A stretch of DNA of 44,435 nucleotides from Stagonosporopsis chrysanthemi (lineage: Eukaryota > Ascomycota > Dothideomycetes > Pleosporales > Didymellaceae). The stretch is from positions 1 to 44,435 of the forward strand of contig JAFISE010000193.1 of the NCBI GenBank assembly GCA_022560025.1, written 5' to 3'. The position numbers and the translations under genes were made by a program. Below are positions 31,322 to 41,169 of this stretch, one piece after another (within the stretch, counting starts at the first letter, position 1; each line of letters opens with the position of its first letter). Under the pieces are notes generated by a model. The model saw only the letters and a list, made by a program, of their open reading frames with translations. It was not told the DNA's origin and searched no databases.

Positions 31322-31681
31322 TCAACAACCACACGAGCCTGCCTCGTCTCCATCCATCTCAAAATACAAATCCCAGTGGTTCTTACACCCCGGATTAAAC
31401 CCTTCCCCACACCGCGTACACCGACTCCCACTCTTCATGTACTCCTCAACGCTGAGCACGTACTTGCAAGCCCCACAGAGCACCGCTCCTTGATCTCTCG
31501 CGCTCTTGGGCCATACGCCAGGCGTGTGCGTCTCAATGGCGTCGTGGCAGCTGATGCAGGCGTAGAACTTTTGGCAGCAGAAGTGCTTGATGGCGATTAT
31601 GTCTAGTGCGGAGTGCCAGTGGGCGCATTGTGTTAGCGGGGTGACGGAGAGGCCGTGGACGGTTGGCGGGGCGGAGGACAT
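31322..31681 (-). CDS. CHY zinc-finger protein, Hot13-like
   Basis: A 119-residue single-exon protein from the ATG at 31681 (an upstream ATG would add 13 residues). The CHY-type pattern is complete. It begins with CAHWHS and continues IKHFCCQKFYACISCHD, then a spaced H, then the pairs CGACK and CTRCG, and ends FNPGCKNHWDLYF. This fold binds several zinc ions. The small fungal single-domain form corresponds to yeast Hot13, which helps redox recycling of Mia40 in the mitochondrial intermembrane space (family knowledge). It has no presequence, as expected for that compartment. It is divergent from the triosephosphate isomerase gene, 600 bp away. Confidence 0.85.
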   Translation of the reverse strand: MSSAPPTVHGLSVTPLTQCAHWHSALDIIAIKHFCCQKFYACISCHDAIETHTPGVWPKSARDQGAVLCGACKYVLSVEEYMKSGSRCTRCGEGFNPGCKNHWDLYFEMDGDEAGSCGC

Positions 31682-32281
31682 GGTGCTTTGCGGTTGAGGC
31701 GAGTTGGATATCATGAGCATCGGACATGGGACGGACTGGGTATGTAGGGCTGAGCGCTAGTGCCGCGGATGCGAGATCCACTTTGTTGCTGCGAATCCTT
31801 GCGAGTGACGTGATGTTGCTGGTCCTTGAAGAGCCGCATCGATTCACAGGTGTGTCTGCATAGCTGTGGACTTGGTGTCCGGTATCAAGTACGGTGAAGG
31901 CAAAGTTGGAGAGATGTGGAGAGACTGCGAATGCTCTCCGGTCTCGGTGATCAACCCGTCAAGCATACCGCAAAACACAGCCCTGCAGCAGCATCAGAAC
32001 ACCTCGGGTGACTTTCTTTCGAATTCCAAACAGGGACTCACGAGCTCCGCACCTCCAGTATTTTCACAGCCGGGCCTGGCAGGCTCTCGGGCAGGCTCGG
32101 GCTGGTAGATGCTCGAGCTTCTTCGTCACTTTGCCCCACCACCCCGCCCGCCAGCTCAAACATTTAGGTAGTCGAAGCTCAACAACGCATTGCAACCACC
32201 ACGACTCCTTCATTCTCATCTTACACACTTTGATACCCCCTGTATACCCTTATCGCAACTACACACACACCAGCAGTTAAA
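31682..32281. promoter_or_regulatory. Divergent intergenic region (CHY protein / triosephosphate isomerase)
   Basis: 600 bp lie between divergent starts. The part next to the isomerase is a CA/CT-rich leader (ACACACACACCAGCAG near 32262-32277) typical of strongly expressed fungal glycolytic genes. No gene is seen. Confidence 0.5.
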
Positions 32282-33177
32282 ATGGCACGTCAATTCTTCA
32301 TCGGCGGCAACTTCAAGATGTACGTTGGCTGCAGAGCTTCCACTGGGCGCTGAAGCTGATCGAACGACAGGAACGGCTCCATCGAGTCCATCAAGAAGAT
32401 TGTCCAGCACCTGAACGACGCCAAGCTCGACCCCAACGCTGGTAAGCAGGCGGTGGACGCGCCCCAGCAGCCGTGCTAACAGCACGACAGAGGTTGTCAT
32501 TGCTCCCCCCGCGCTCTACCTCCTCCTGACCCGCGAGCACCTGCGCAAGGGCCTCGAGGTGGCCGCCCAGAACGTCTACGACAAGCCCAACGGCGCCTTC
32601 ACGGGCGAGATCTCCGCCGAGCAGCTCAAGGACAGCGGCATCACATGGACGATCCTCGGCCACTCTGAGCGCCGCACCATCCTGCAGGAGGACGACGCGT
32701 TCGTGGCCAACAAGACCAAGGCCGCGCTCGACGGCGGCATCAGCGTCATCCTGTGCTGCGGCGAGAGCCTCGAGGAGCGCGAGGCCGGCACCACCGTTGC
32801 CGTCGTCACCAAGCAGCTCAAGGCTGTCGCGGACAAGGTCAAGGACTGGAGCAAGATTGTCGTCGCCTACGAGCCCATCTGGTGAGTCTGCCCGCACGAA
32901 ATGCAGCTGAGCACTACTGACGCGTCCCAGGGCCATTGGCACCGGCAAGGTCGCCACCACCGAGCAGGCCCAGGAGGTCCACGCCGCGATCCGTGAGTGG
33001 CTGAAGAAGGAGGTCTCGTCCGAGGCGGCAGAGAAGACGCGCATCCTGTACGGCGGCAGCGTCAACGAGAAGAACTGCGGCGAGCTTGCCAAGCAGGCCG
33101 ACATTGACGGCTTCCTGGTCGGCGGTGCGTCGCTGAAGCCCGCGTTTGTCGACATTATCAACGCCAACTCTGCGTGA
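32282..33177 (+). CDS. tpi1: Triosephosphate isomerase
   Basis: Four exons (32282-32319, 32371-32441, 32491-32881, 32931-33177) give 248 residues, the standard length. The enzyme interconverts dihydroxyacetone phosphate and glyceraldehyde 3-phosphate in cytosolic glycolysis. Catalytic residues are all present: Lys12 (GGNFKM), the His of LGHSERR, the Glu of AYEPIWAIGTGK with its closing loop 6, and the phosphate-binding YGGSVNEKN and GGASLKP. All three introns (51, 49 and 49 nt) are clean GT..AG. Codon use is strongly biased to C/G endings, fitting high expression. The position 12 motif reads N-F-K where most organisms have N-W-K, a mild change. Confidence 0.97.
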
Positions 33178-33485
33178 ACACATGGCGGCGCGGCGAGATT
33201 GTAGTTGGATATCACGACATGACGTTAGCTGACGAACAATGAACAAAAGCGAATGACCATGTCGAGTTTCGATGCGTTGTGATCATGTGTGTGTGATGTG
33301 TGGACATGTTGACATGCCTGATGCCAGTATTCGTACATTTGCTGTACATATCCAATCCAATGCGCCAGTGTATGCCTGAGTATTGTACAACCGCGTCTCC
33401 CCCCTCTCGCCCGAAGATGCTACATTGGCCCTTCCACGAGACGCCCAACCCCCCAACCCCCATGCAGACCGCCCTCTCCACAGCC
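33178..33485. other. Convergent 3' region
   Basis: 308 bp lie between the stops of the isomerase gene and of the mL43 gene on the other strand. They hold a TG-rich tract (TGTGTGTGATGTGTGGACATG, split by A) and no gene. Confidence 0.6.
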
Positions 33486-33952
33486 TCAGATCTGTATCTT
33501 CGCACCATGGAACGGCGACCAGATGCCCCTCACGCTCTCGTTGATACTAGACACGGGCTTGCCCAGCTTCCTATTCTTCTCGCCATTGCTATCGCGCAGC
33601 ATCTCGGCCTTCTCGCGCACCCCCTCGTTCTGCAGGTTCTTGACGCAGATGGAGCGCGTGGCGCCGTTGATGTAGTGCGCAATGATGACCGGGTGTTTGC
33701 GGGGCCGCGGGCTGACGGAGAACTCGATGGAGGGGTTGCGCGATGCAAAGGTAGGGAGCGAGGCTTTGATGAAGGCGTTCATGCCCGTCGACGAGCCCCA
33801 CCAGTTGCAGTAGTGGAACTCGAGGCGTTTGCATTGCAGCACGAAGGCGCCGACGCCGTTCTGGGGGGAGGTTAGTGGGGTGTGTGTGAGGCCGCGGGGA
33901 GGAGAGACGGTACCTGGGCCTTTGCGACCGTTCGGGTCGCGGCGAGAGGCAT
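33486..33952 (-). CDS. MRPL51: Mitochondrial large ribosomal subunit protein mL43 (yeast Mrpl51)
   Basis: Exon 1 (33952-33914) encodes MPLAATRTVAKAQ. A 53-nt intron (33913-33861) leads to exon 2 (33860-33486), giving 137 residues. The protein shows the L51/S25/CI-B8 thioredoxin-like domain: FVLQCKRLEFHYCNWWGSS, then FASRNPSIEFSV, then KHPVIIAHYINGATRSICV. It is a structural protein of the mitoribosomal large subunit, encoded in the nucleus. The N-terminal extension is short, as in other fungal forms. It shares a 180-bp divergent promoter with the U1-70K gene. Confidence 0.93.
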
Positions 33953-34132
33953 GTTGGCGGGTGACGACGGGGTGGTGGTGCGCCGTGGTGGTGTTGTACT
34001 TCGCAGGTCGGGCTGGCGCACAAAAATTCATCACGTGAGCAGTCTTGCCTGCCCGGAACGCAGCTTCGGTCGCTACTTGGCCGCATCAACCACCGACACC
34101 GCAGCTGGAGCGCATCCCGCACCGCATCCAAG
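33953..34132. promoter_or_regulatory. Compact divergent promoter (mL43 / U1-70K)
   Basis: Only 180 bp separate the two start codons of these housekeeping genes. The sequence is GC-rich with no TATA box. A shared promoter is inferred from the spacing. Confidence 0.6.
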
Positions 34133-35361
34133 ATGACGTACCAGCTCCCGCCGATGCTGCTGAACCTGTTCGCCCCGCGGCCGCCGCTGCGCTGGGTCGA
34201 GCCCATCGACCACGCGCCGGAGAAGCGCTGCACGCCCAAGATTGGCGGCGTCGCGCAGTACCTGGAGGCCATGCGCGAGTACAAGGACAACGACGGCTAC
34301 GTGCCGACGGACAGCTGGCTGCAGAAGCGCGACCGCAAGAAGATTGAGAAGAAGGAGAAGCAGGAGAAGCTGCTGACCGAGGGCGTCAAAGACTGTATGC
34401 TGCCGCTTGGCACCATGCTTCGATTCACCACTGACTCTACAACACAGACGTACCCAGCGAAGACCCCAAGGTCCAGGGCGACGCCTTCAAGACCCTATTC
34501 GTCTCGCGTCTGGCATACGGCGCGACGTCGGACGACCTCGAGCGCGAGTTTGGCCGCTACGGCCCCATTGAGCGCATCCGCATTGTCGAGGACACTACCG
34601 CCCCGCCCGACGCGCCGCCCAAGAAGAGGAAACGTGGCTACGCGTTCATTGTGTACGAGCGCGAGAAGGACATGAAGGCCGCCTACAAGGAGACGGACGG
34701 CATCAAGATCAAGGACCGCCGTGTGCTTGTTGATGTCGAGCGCGGCCGCACAGTCTCTGGCTGGCGCCCGCGCCGCTTTGGAGGCGGCCTTGGAGGGCGC
34801 GGCTACACCAAGGGCCCCTCTGCGCGCCCTGGCGGTGCTGGCTTCGGGCCGCCGGCTGGACCTGGCGGGTTTGCAGGCCGCGGAGGCTTTGGTGGAGGCT
34901 TTGGCGGTCGAGGCGGTGGCCGCGGCGGCTTTGGTGGCGGCGACCGTGGAGGCTTCCGGGGAGGGTTCGGCGGCGGTCGCGGAGGAGGAGGAGGCTTTGG
35001 CGGAGGCCGCGGTGGCATTGGCTACCAAGGCTCGAACGGCTACGCGCCGCCCGATGGTGCACCTGCCGGTCCTCGAGGACCACGAGGTGGGTTTGAAGGC
35101 GGCAGCGGTGGCTACGGTGGGGACCGCGGCGGAAGCCGTGGCGGCGATCGTGGCGGCGACCGCTACGGCGGCGGCGGCGGCGGCGACAGACGCGGAGGCG
35201 GCGACAGGGGCTCCAGCGGTGCCAACAACGAGCCCCTCGGCCGGGACCGCTACAACGACCGCGGTGGAGGCCGCGACAGCTACAGCGGCCGCGACGAGCC
35301 GCGCAAACGCGCGTACGAGGGCGACAGCTACGACGACCGCAGCACGCGCAGAAGGTACTAG
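34133..35361 (+). CDS. SNP1: U1 snRNP 70 kDa protein (U1-70K/Snp1)
   Basis: Exons 34133-34394 and 34448-35361 (53-nt intron with a CTGAC branch point) encode 391 residues. The N-terminal U1-70K region (LLNLFAPRPPLRWVEPIDH...) contacts U1C and Sm proteins. One RRM follows: RNP2 TLFVSRL at about residues 102-108, RNP1 RGYAFIVYE at about 150-158. The conserved extension DRRVLVDVERGRTVSGWRPR comes next. The C-terminal 150 residues are a Gly/Arg (RGG) and Asp/Arg-rich low-complexity tail in place of the SR-rich tail of animals. The protein binds stem-loop I of U1 snRNA in 5' splice-site recognition. Confidence 0.95.
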
Positions 35362-35923
35362 GCCGCGACGCGTGACGGCTTGCAAGAGGGTTTGTCAAGG
35401 TTACCTCCCATATTTCTTCGTTCTGCCTTGTTCGCCGCGAGGGTAAGACCGAGACCACGCCAGCAGTCGAGGGTAAGCAGACGCAGTTCACAAGTGCAGA
35501 AGGCAGCGTCAGAATCCACATGTCAACATCGGCGCGTGGACACCCGGGTACACACAACACTCCAGCTGCAGTGCGCGGGTGCAGATACATTCTGTACGAC
35601 GGATACACAATAGCAGCGGCTGGGTATGGTATGCAACGGGTATGCACAGGGTAGGCAACACACACAGGTGAATCTTGGTTGTACATTTCTCTCTCTTCTT
35701 CTTCTTTGAATGCATGCAGGTAGGTACGTAGAAAGTAAGTTCCTCTCGCACCATGACCATAGACCTTGCTTCGTTCTCTCTACAATGTACACCTACTGCC
35801 CGCCTATACAATATATAAAACGCACACATATATATATATGCATACATGCGTGCATGCACTTAGTGAGGACAAGGAGGAGGAAGAGCAAAACAGAGGACAG
35901 AGCGTTGGATCTGGTACGTAGCC

Positions 35924-35994
35924 GTACAGTACAGTACAGCACAGTACAGTACAGTACAGTACAGTACAGTACGACACAGTACAAGTACAAGTAC
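35924..35994. repeat. Pentanucleotide (GTACA)n array
   Basis: About 14 units, with a few interruptions. The unit GTACA contains the self-complementary GTAC, so the array can fold on itself. Confidence 0.93.
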
Positions 35995-36122
35995 ATAAGA
36001 CTCCACACACTATAGTCATAGTCATAGTCAAAATCACAGCTTCTGCTCTACACGCGCAACTGCAATGCACTGCACAGACCGACTGACTGACTCACTAATC
36101 GCAACTTTCGTGCACGAAACAA

Positions 36123-36190
36123 CCACATGCACGACACACCCACATGCACGACACACCCACATGCACGACACACCCACATGCACGACATAA
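36123..36190. repeat. 17-bp minisatellite, four copies
   Basis: The unit CCACATGCACGACACAC is repeated four times with exact spacing; the last copy differs at its end. It contains GCATG-like words but no known role. Confidence 0.95.
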
Positions 36191-36586
36191 CCGCACAGAG
36201 GCAGAACAAGGACAAGGACAAGGCTACTACTGCTACTGCTACTCCTCCATACCCCATGCTACTGCAGCGCACAAACAGGGGTCCGAGACTAATTCAATCA
36301 ATCTAATTCAATTCAATTCAACGCATTGGGCGCGGGAGTGGTCAGTGATGAGGCTTGCGTGACGAGAGGCTTGCATGGGGCTATTGAAGAATTCTACGGA
36401 AGGTTGTTTGCTGGGATGGTGTGTGGGATAAGGTTTACAGGGGGGGGGTAGGATGTAATGTAATGTAATGTAACGGAAAGGAATTGAAACGAAAGGGGAT
36501 GGATGGGTGTGGTACAAGGATATCCACACTACCAGTACTGTATGTATATGTAGAGCGCATATGCATAGTACACATTACATTCCCCC

Positions 36587-37386
36587 TCACTTCCCCAGCG
36601 TCATAAACAGCCGATCCCCAATATCCCCCAACCCCGGCCTAATCATCCCCCTCTCATCCACCCCCTCATCACACCCACCCACCCACACCTCCACGCCCTC
36701 GGCCCACTCGCTACACGCGCGCTCCAGCCCCTCGCGCGTCGCCAGCACACTCACAAGCACAATGCGCTTGACGCCGTGCTCGCGCAGGCTCTCAATGGCG
36801 GCGGCGGCAGTCGCGCCCGTGGCGATGATGGGGTCGACGACGATGGCGAGGTCGGCGGGCCCGCCGGCGTGCGTCGAGGTTGGGCTGTGGTAGGGCAGGT
36901 TGTTGTAGTATTCGACGGGCTGGAGGGTCGTTTTCTCCCGGTATAGGCCGAGGTGGTGCACGGGTACGGGGGTGGGGAGCAGAGAGGAGAGCGCGGGGAC
37001 CATGGAGAGGCCGGAGCGCAGGATGGGGACGAGGGAGATGCGGGAGGGGGCGGGGGAGAGGGTGGTGGTTGTGTAGGGGTAGCCGAGGGGGGATTTGTCC
37101 TGGGGGTGTTAGCGGTGGTGGGTGGTGGGTGGTGGGTGGTGGGTGTAGTGTGAAGGTCGATATAGAGGGTGTGCATGTGTAGCTTTCAAGTTGGTAGAGA
37201 GAGACGTACGGTTTCGCCCGGTTGGGCGGCCAGAGCAGAGCCCAGGGCCTCGTAGCCGACCATCAGGGCAATCTCGTGCACCAGGGCCTGCGCATCGCGG
37301 CAGCCCGTCGATGCAGACCGCAGCAGCGAGAGCTTGGCCTGCAAGCACGGGTGGGTGGAGATGTGGGCGTTCTTGGGGACAGACAT
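36587..37386 (-). CDS. FUR1: Uracil phosphoribosyltransferase
   Basis: Exon 1 (37386-37210) and exon 2 (37099-36587) flank a 110-nt intron and encode 229 residues, slightly longer than yeast Fur1. The enzyme makes UMP from uracil and PRPP in pyrimidine salvage. The PRPP-binding loop VVDPIIATGATAAAA (about residues 146-160) and the substrate segment LVPILRSGLSMVPAL (about 82-96) are complete, as is the C-terminal GDIGDRLFMT involved in uracil binding. The intron ends CGCTAACACCCCCAG and contains a G-rich minisatellite when read on the plus strand. It is divergent from the fluoride exporter gene. Confidence 0.94.
37113..37145. repeat. G-rich 7-bp repeat inside the UPRT intron
   Basis: The unit TGGTGGG occurs about four times on the plus strand, so the transcribed strand of the gene carries the G-rich form and the pre-mRNA the C-rich form. 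Four GGG runs are enough for a G-quadruplex in DNA. Confidence 0.85.
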
Positions 37387-38092
37387 GGCGGGGGACAGAG
37401 TGCACGGCGTGGAAAAGACAGACGTATGTTCTCAGCAGCAATGGCAGCAGCAGCAGCAGCACAGGCTATATCGACGGCTGCGGCGATGTGGTCGCGGCGC
37501 CAGTGCGTCAAGGAGGGCAGGTGATTGATAGCAGTGGGGTAGCTTGAGGGAGACGGAGATGGTGGCTGATAAGGCAAATCATCGGTATCCGGCGCCTGAC
37601 GCTCAATTGTCCAATGTAGCCTCGGATGGCACCTACACGACAGAGTCCACCACCTCAACACCACGCCTATCTCATTGCCTCTGTAGCTTAGAACTCAAAC
37701 TAGCAGACTTTTGTAGATGTAAACTCTCTCATACACTTACCCAAGCTACGGCGTGCACTCCGCGCCGGCGAGCAGCGAGCACCTGAAAGTAGCGCGACGC
37801 GGCGACGGCGACGCAGCACACGCGGGCGGGCAACATCCCTGCGGCCATCGGAGCTTGTGTGCGCGTCGGGCCCGTTTAACGTTGGTTGCCCTGTTGCAAC
37901 GACGCTGTTTAGGCCTGCGCTCACGAATACGGCGCGCCCATGGTTTGACTGTGGCAGCCCAGCTATCGATTCGCGCCGCGGGCCTTGCGGCTGAGATGCG
38001 GTGCTTTGCAGTGTCTGCGGTGATGGTGTCTGCGGTGTCTACGCACCTCGACGGGCGCGGCTGTCCTGCGTCATCGCCCGCGGCAGATCACC
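37387..38092. promoter_or_regulatory. Divergent intergenic region (UPRT / fluoride exporter)
   Basis: 706 bp lie between divergent start codons. A CAG-type trinucleotide run (37443-37460) lies near the UPRT start. No gene is seen. Confidence 0.5.
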
Positions 38093-39799
38093 ATGGCCGA
38101 CAACGACGACGAGCCCTCACGGCGCGCGTCGCACTTCAACGAGCAGCGCGCCAGTCTGCGCTCCGACGCCTCGCAGAGCTCGTCCAACGCCCGCTCGCGC
38201 TCGCGACACCACAGCCTGCGCTCCCAGCGACAGAGCCTGCCCCGCGCCGCCGAGGACTCTGGCCCGCGGCATGATCGCGCCGACAGCGAGACACTGCCCT
38301 TGCCGCCAAAGCCGCAGCCAAAGGCGAGCAAGCGGTCGAGCATAGGGCGCGACTCGGCGACGTCGACGTCCAAATCGCGCCCAAGAGCTGCAGCGGCGTC
38401 GCGGGACAATCTGGAGTTTCTGTCGTCGCCGCCGCCAGACATAGCGACCCGCGCCGTCGACCGGGAGCAGTACTGGCGCGCAAAGCTCCAAAACGACGAG
38501 AGCAGTGCCAGCAACCTGCCCCAGGCCTCACGATTCTTCAGCCGCTCAAACGTCAGCGACTCGCCCCAGTCGCTGCACAACATCACCGCGCTGCCCACCA
38601 TGACGGACGACGCCCGCCAGCACATGTCCGAGGCCGACAGATACCACCAGTCCTTCCCCACGCCAGGCGCCCAGCGCGTCGCCAGACTCCTGACCGAGCT
38701 GTATACAGTCTCCTTCCTCGTCTTCTTCGCCATCTGGGGCACGCTGGCGCGCCTCGGCCTGCAGGCGCTGACCTTCTATCCCGGCGCGCCGGTCGTCTTC
38801 AGCGAGCTGTGGGCCAACGTGGCAGGGACCTTCATCATGGGATTTTTTGTCGAGGACATGCGACTCTTCCGCGAAGAATGGGGGTCGTCCAACGACTCAG
38901 TGACGGTCGAGCAGCCGCTCGAGCAGCCAGCCGAGCAGCACCAAGAGCCAGAGAAGCAGCGCGCAGTGGACAGGAAAACGCACGCCGCCGTCAAAAAGAC
39001 CATCCCGCTCTACATCGGCCTCACCACGGGTTTCTGCGGCAGCTTCACAAGCTTCTCCTCGTTCATGCGCGACGCCTTCCTCGGCATGAGCAACGACCTC
39101 CCCGCGCCGGCGTACCACCCCACATCCTCTCCCTCCCCCTCGTCCCTCGTGCCCCGCAGCGCAGGATACTCGGTCATGTCCCTGCTCGCCATCCTGATGC
39201 TGACCACCGCGCTCTGCACCAGCGCCCTCACCCTGGGCGCCCACCTCGCCACGCTCCTCGACCCTGTAACCCCGACGCTCCCCTTCCGCACCACCCGCCG
39301 TCTCACCGACCCCCTCTTCGCCCTGCTCGCTCTCGGCTGCTGGCTCGCTGCCGTCCTCCTCGCCGCCCTCCCCCCGCACAACCCATGGCGCGCCCAAGCC
39401 CTCTTCGCCTGCGTCCTCGCGCCCCTGGGCTGTCTGGGCCGCTACTACCTCTCGCTCGCCCTCAACCCGCTGCTGCCTTCGTTCCCGCTCGGCACCTTCG
39501 CCGCAAACATGTTCGGCACCGCGGTGCTCGGCATGTCGTTTGATCTCCAGCGCGTGGCCATTGGCGGGGTCGCGGGGGGCAGCGTCGTCGGTTGTCAGGT
39601 GCTGCAGGGCGTGCAGGATGGGTTTTGCGGCGCGCTGACGACGGTGTCGACGTGGGTGGTGGAGTTGAGGGCGTTGAGGCGTGCAAGGGCGTATTTGTAT
39701 GGCGGCGTGAGTGTGGGCGTCGGCGTGGGCGTGTTGGTGGTGGTCATGGGGAGTGTGAGGTGGGGGGTTGGGTGGGAGGGGGTGGTTTGTAAGGCGTGA
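38093..39799 (+). CDS. FEX1: Fluoride exporter FEX (two CrcB/Fluc domains)
   Basis: Single exon, 568 residues. The first 200 residues are a hydrophilic Ser/Arg-rich extension, longer than in yeast Fex1. Two CrcB domains follow in one chain. Domain 1 has GTLARLGLQAL (about residue 216), LWANVAGTFIMGF and GLTTGFCGSFTSFSSF (about 307-322). Domain 2 has GCLGRYYLSLALN (about 444), FPLGTFAANMFGT and GVQDGFCGALTTVSTWVVEL (about 505-524). The G-F-C-G-x-x-T-[ST]-[FV]-S loops line the fluoride pore. The eukaryotic protein replaces the bacterial antiparallel dimer, works at the plasma membrane and protects against environmental fluoride. A loop of about 60 hydrophilic residues lies inside domain 1 after LWANVAGTFIMGFFVED. 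The last 40 residues are hydrophobic. Confidence 0.95.
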   Translation: MADNDDEPSRRASHFNEQRASLRSDASQSSSNARSRSRHHSLRSQRQSLPRAAEDSGPRHDRADSETLPLPPKPQPKASKRSSIGRDSATSTSKSRPRAAAASRDNLEFLSSPPPDIATRAVDREQYWRAKLQNDESSASNLPQASRFFSRSNVSDSPQSLHNITALPTMTDDARQHMSEADRYHQSFPTPGAQRVARLLTELYTVSFLVFFAIWGTLARLGLQALTFYPGAPVVFSELWANVAGTFIMGFFVEDMRLFREEWGSSNDSVTVEQPLEQPAEQHQEPEKQRAVDRKTHAAVKKTIPLYIGLTTGFCGSFTSFSSFMRDAFLGMSNDLPAPAYHPTSSPSPSSLVPRSAGYSVMSLLAILMLTTALCTSALTLGAHLATLLDPVTPTLPFRTTRRLTDPLFALLALGCWLAAVLLAALPPHNPWRAQALFACVLAPLGCLGRYYLSLALNPLLPSFPLGTFAANMFGTAVLGMSFDLQRVAIGGVAGGSVVGCQVLQGVQDGFCGALTTVSTWVVELRALRRARAYLYGGVSVGVGVGVLVVVMGSVRWGVGWEGVVCKA

Positions 39800-39870
39800 G
39801 ACGTGAGGCGTGAGGCGTGAGGCGTGAGACGTGAGGCGTGAAACGTGAGGCGTGAAACATGAAACGTGAG
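39792..39870. repeat. GTGAGGC-type minisatellite at the end of the FEX gene
   Basis: An imperfect array of GCGTGAG/ACGTGAG units (7-10 bp) begins in the last codons of the exporter and runs into its 3' region. Array changes could alter the protein's last residues. Confidence 0.88.
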
Positions 39871-41169
39871 GGTGGTGGTAAATGGCGGTAATAAGCTGAT
39901 GGCCAATGACGGCCAACGAACGGGTGCCCATCCAGCGCCCATGAGTATTCAGACAAATCACTGTAGATAAACCCCCCCCCCCCCTCCCATGCGCAATCAA
40001 TGGCATCCATACCTTCCATCACCTGTCTGTCGTATACACTCACCTCGCTTCATCCTTGCACTCGCAACTTTCACGCAGAACATCTCAGCCGCCATTCCAT
40101 TAGTCCATTATTCCATTATCACAGTATCAATCACAGCACAGCCCCGAACTTTCTCAGTCCGATCCTCCCTGGATCCTGACACGTCCAGCTTTTTGGCGCT
40201 CGGTGAACGGTGCAGGTACGCCGGTCGTCCAGGCCACCGAGGTAAAGGCAACCAAGGTAAAGGCAAGGCCACCGACGGAAGGCATGTGGTGTTGCTACTT
40301 GTATTTATATTTGTGGGGGTTTTGTTTTGTTCGGGCCCTGTATGTGTTTTCTTTGAGCCTGTCAAGTGTCCCCCTCAAGCCCAGTCCAAGGCCATGCCAT
40401 CATCATCCTCGTAAGCGGCCGCTGTAAAAGCAGCAACGGAAAACGCGCTGGAAAATTCTCCTCGATTCCACGCGCTCCCATCCGTGTCGATACGCAAGAA
40501 ACACGAATGTGCGCGAATGTACAATAGTGAGATTTCTGTGTGCTAGTGGCCCTTTTCACAAGAGAACAAAACTAGCACCACTACAATATAGATAGTATAG
40601 AGCGTGCAAAAATGCGCGCTGTCAGTCTATATACAAATCACGTGTAGTAAAGGGTCTCACCCGAGCAAAAGCCACTCTGCAGGATCAGGACCACCGCGCC
40701 GGGAACGCCGCCAAGACACGGCGATTCGGACATCCCTGCTGGGGCGGCGAATCAGGCGGCAGAGATCCCGCAGCGGAGGACGTCGCGTGTGGGAAGTAAG
40801 ACGGGGGGGGCGCAGGGAAAGGACTTGTCTTGTCACCTTTCCATTCGGGGCGTTGCTTGCACGGGGTTCCTGAGCGAATCGTTTCTGGATTGAGTGCTGC
40901 CTTGGATTTCCGCGATTTCCTTTGCGACGACGACCTTTGCTTGACGCAGCAGCTGTATGTTCTGAGCAGATCTGCACTGCAACGGTCTGGCACTGGCGAC
41001 TATACGGCTCCTGCACGGCCTGCACACGCAACCTGCCCTGCCCTGCACTGCACCTGCCTGCCTGCCTGCCCCAGCACCCTACACGGCCCTGACAAGGCCC
41101 CAACGCACATATACCGGGTCGACCGCTCTACCGCCTCGCGACCGCTCCACCGCCGCCGCCGCCGCCGCC
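39871..41169. other. Spacer with no supported gene
   Basis: 1.3 kb between FEX and DOT1. It holds a C14 run (39971-39984) and short GGTAAAGGCAA(C/G) repeats (40241-40267). Open frames are short and GC-driven. The last 80 bp, CTGC- and CCGCC-rich, are the DOT1 leader. Confidence 0.5.

Larger units (their letters stand above)
35362..36586. other. Repeat-rich spacer between U1-70K and uracil phosphoribosyltransferase
   Basis: No gene is seen in 1.2 kb. It holds several simple-sequence arrays: a GTACA pentamer array (35924-35994), AT dinucleotides (35829-35838), a 17-bp minisatellite (36123-36190), ATTCA units (about 36300-36320), a G8-9 run near 36440 and TAATG units (about 36453-36472). Confidence 0.6.

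Noticed and set aside
32282..33177. Possible non-canonical active site of triosephosphate isomerase (N-F-K in place of N-W-K)
   Set aside because: The catalytic Lys, His and Glu and loop 6 are all normal, and the Phe for Trp change is conservative.
34495..35686. Long Ala- and Arg/Cys-rich open frames opposite the U1-70K gene
   Set aside because: They are shadows of the Gly/Arg-rich, GC-rich tail of U1-70K and show no family resemblance.
38897..40006. 369-codon minus-strand open frame over the fluoride exporter
   Set aside because: It is an antisense shadow. The plus strand has two complete CrcB domains.
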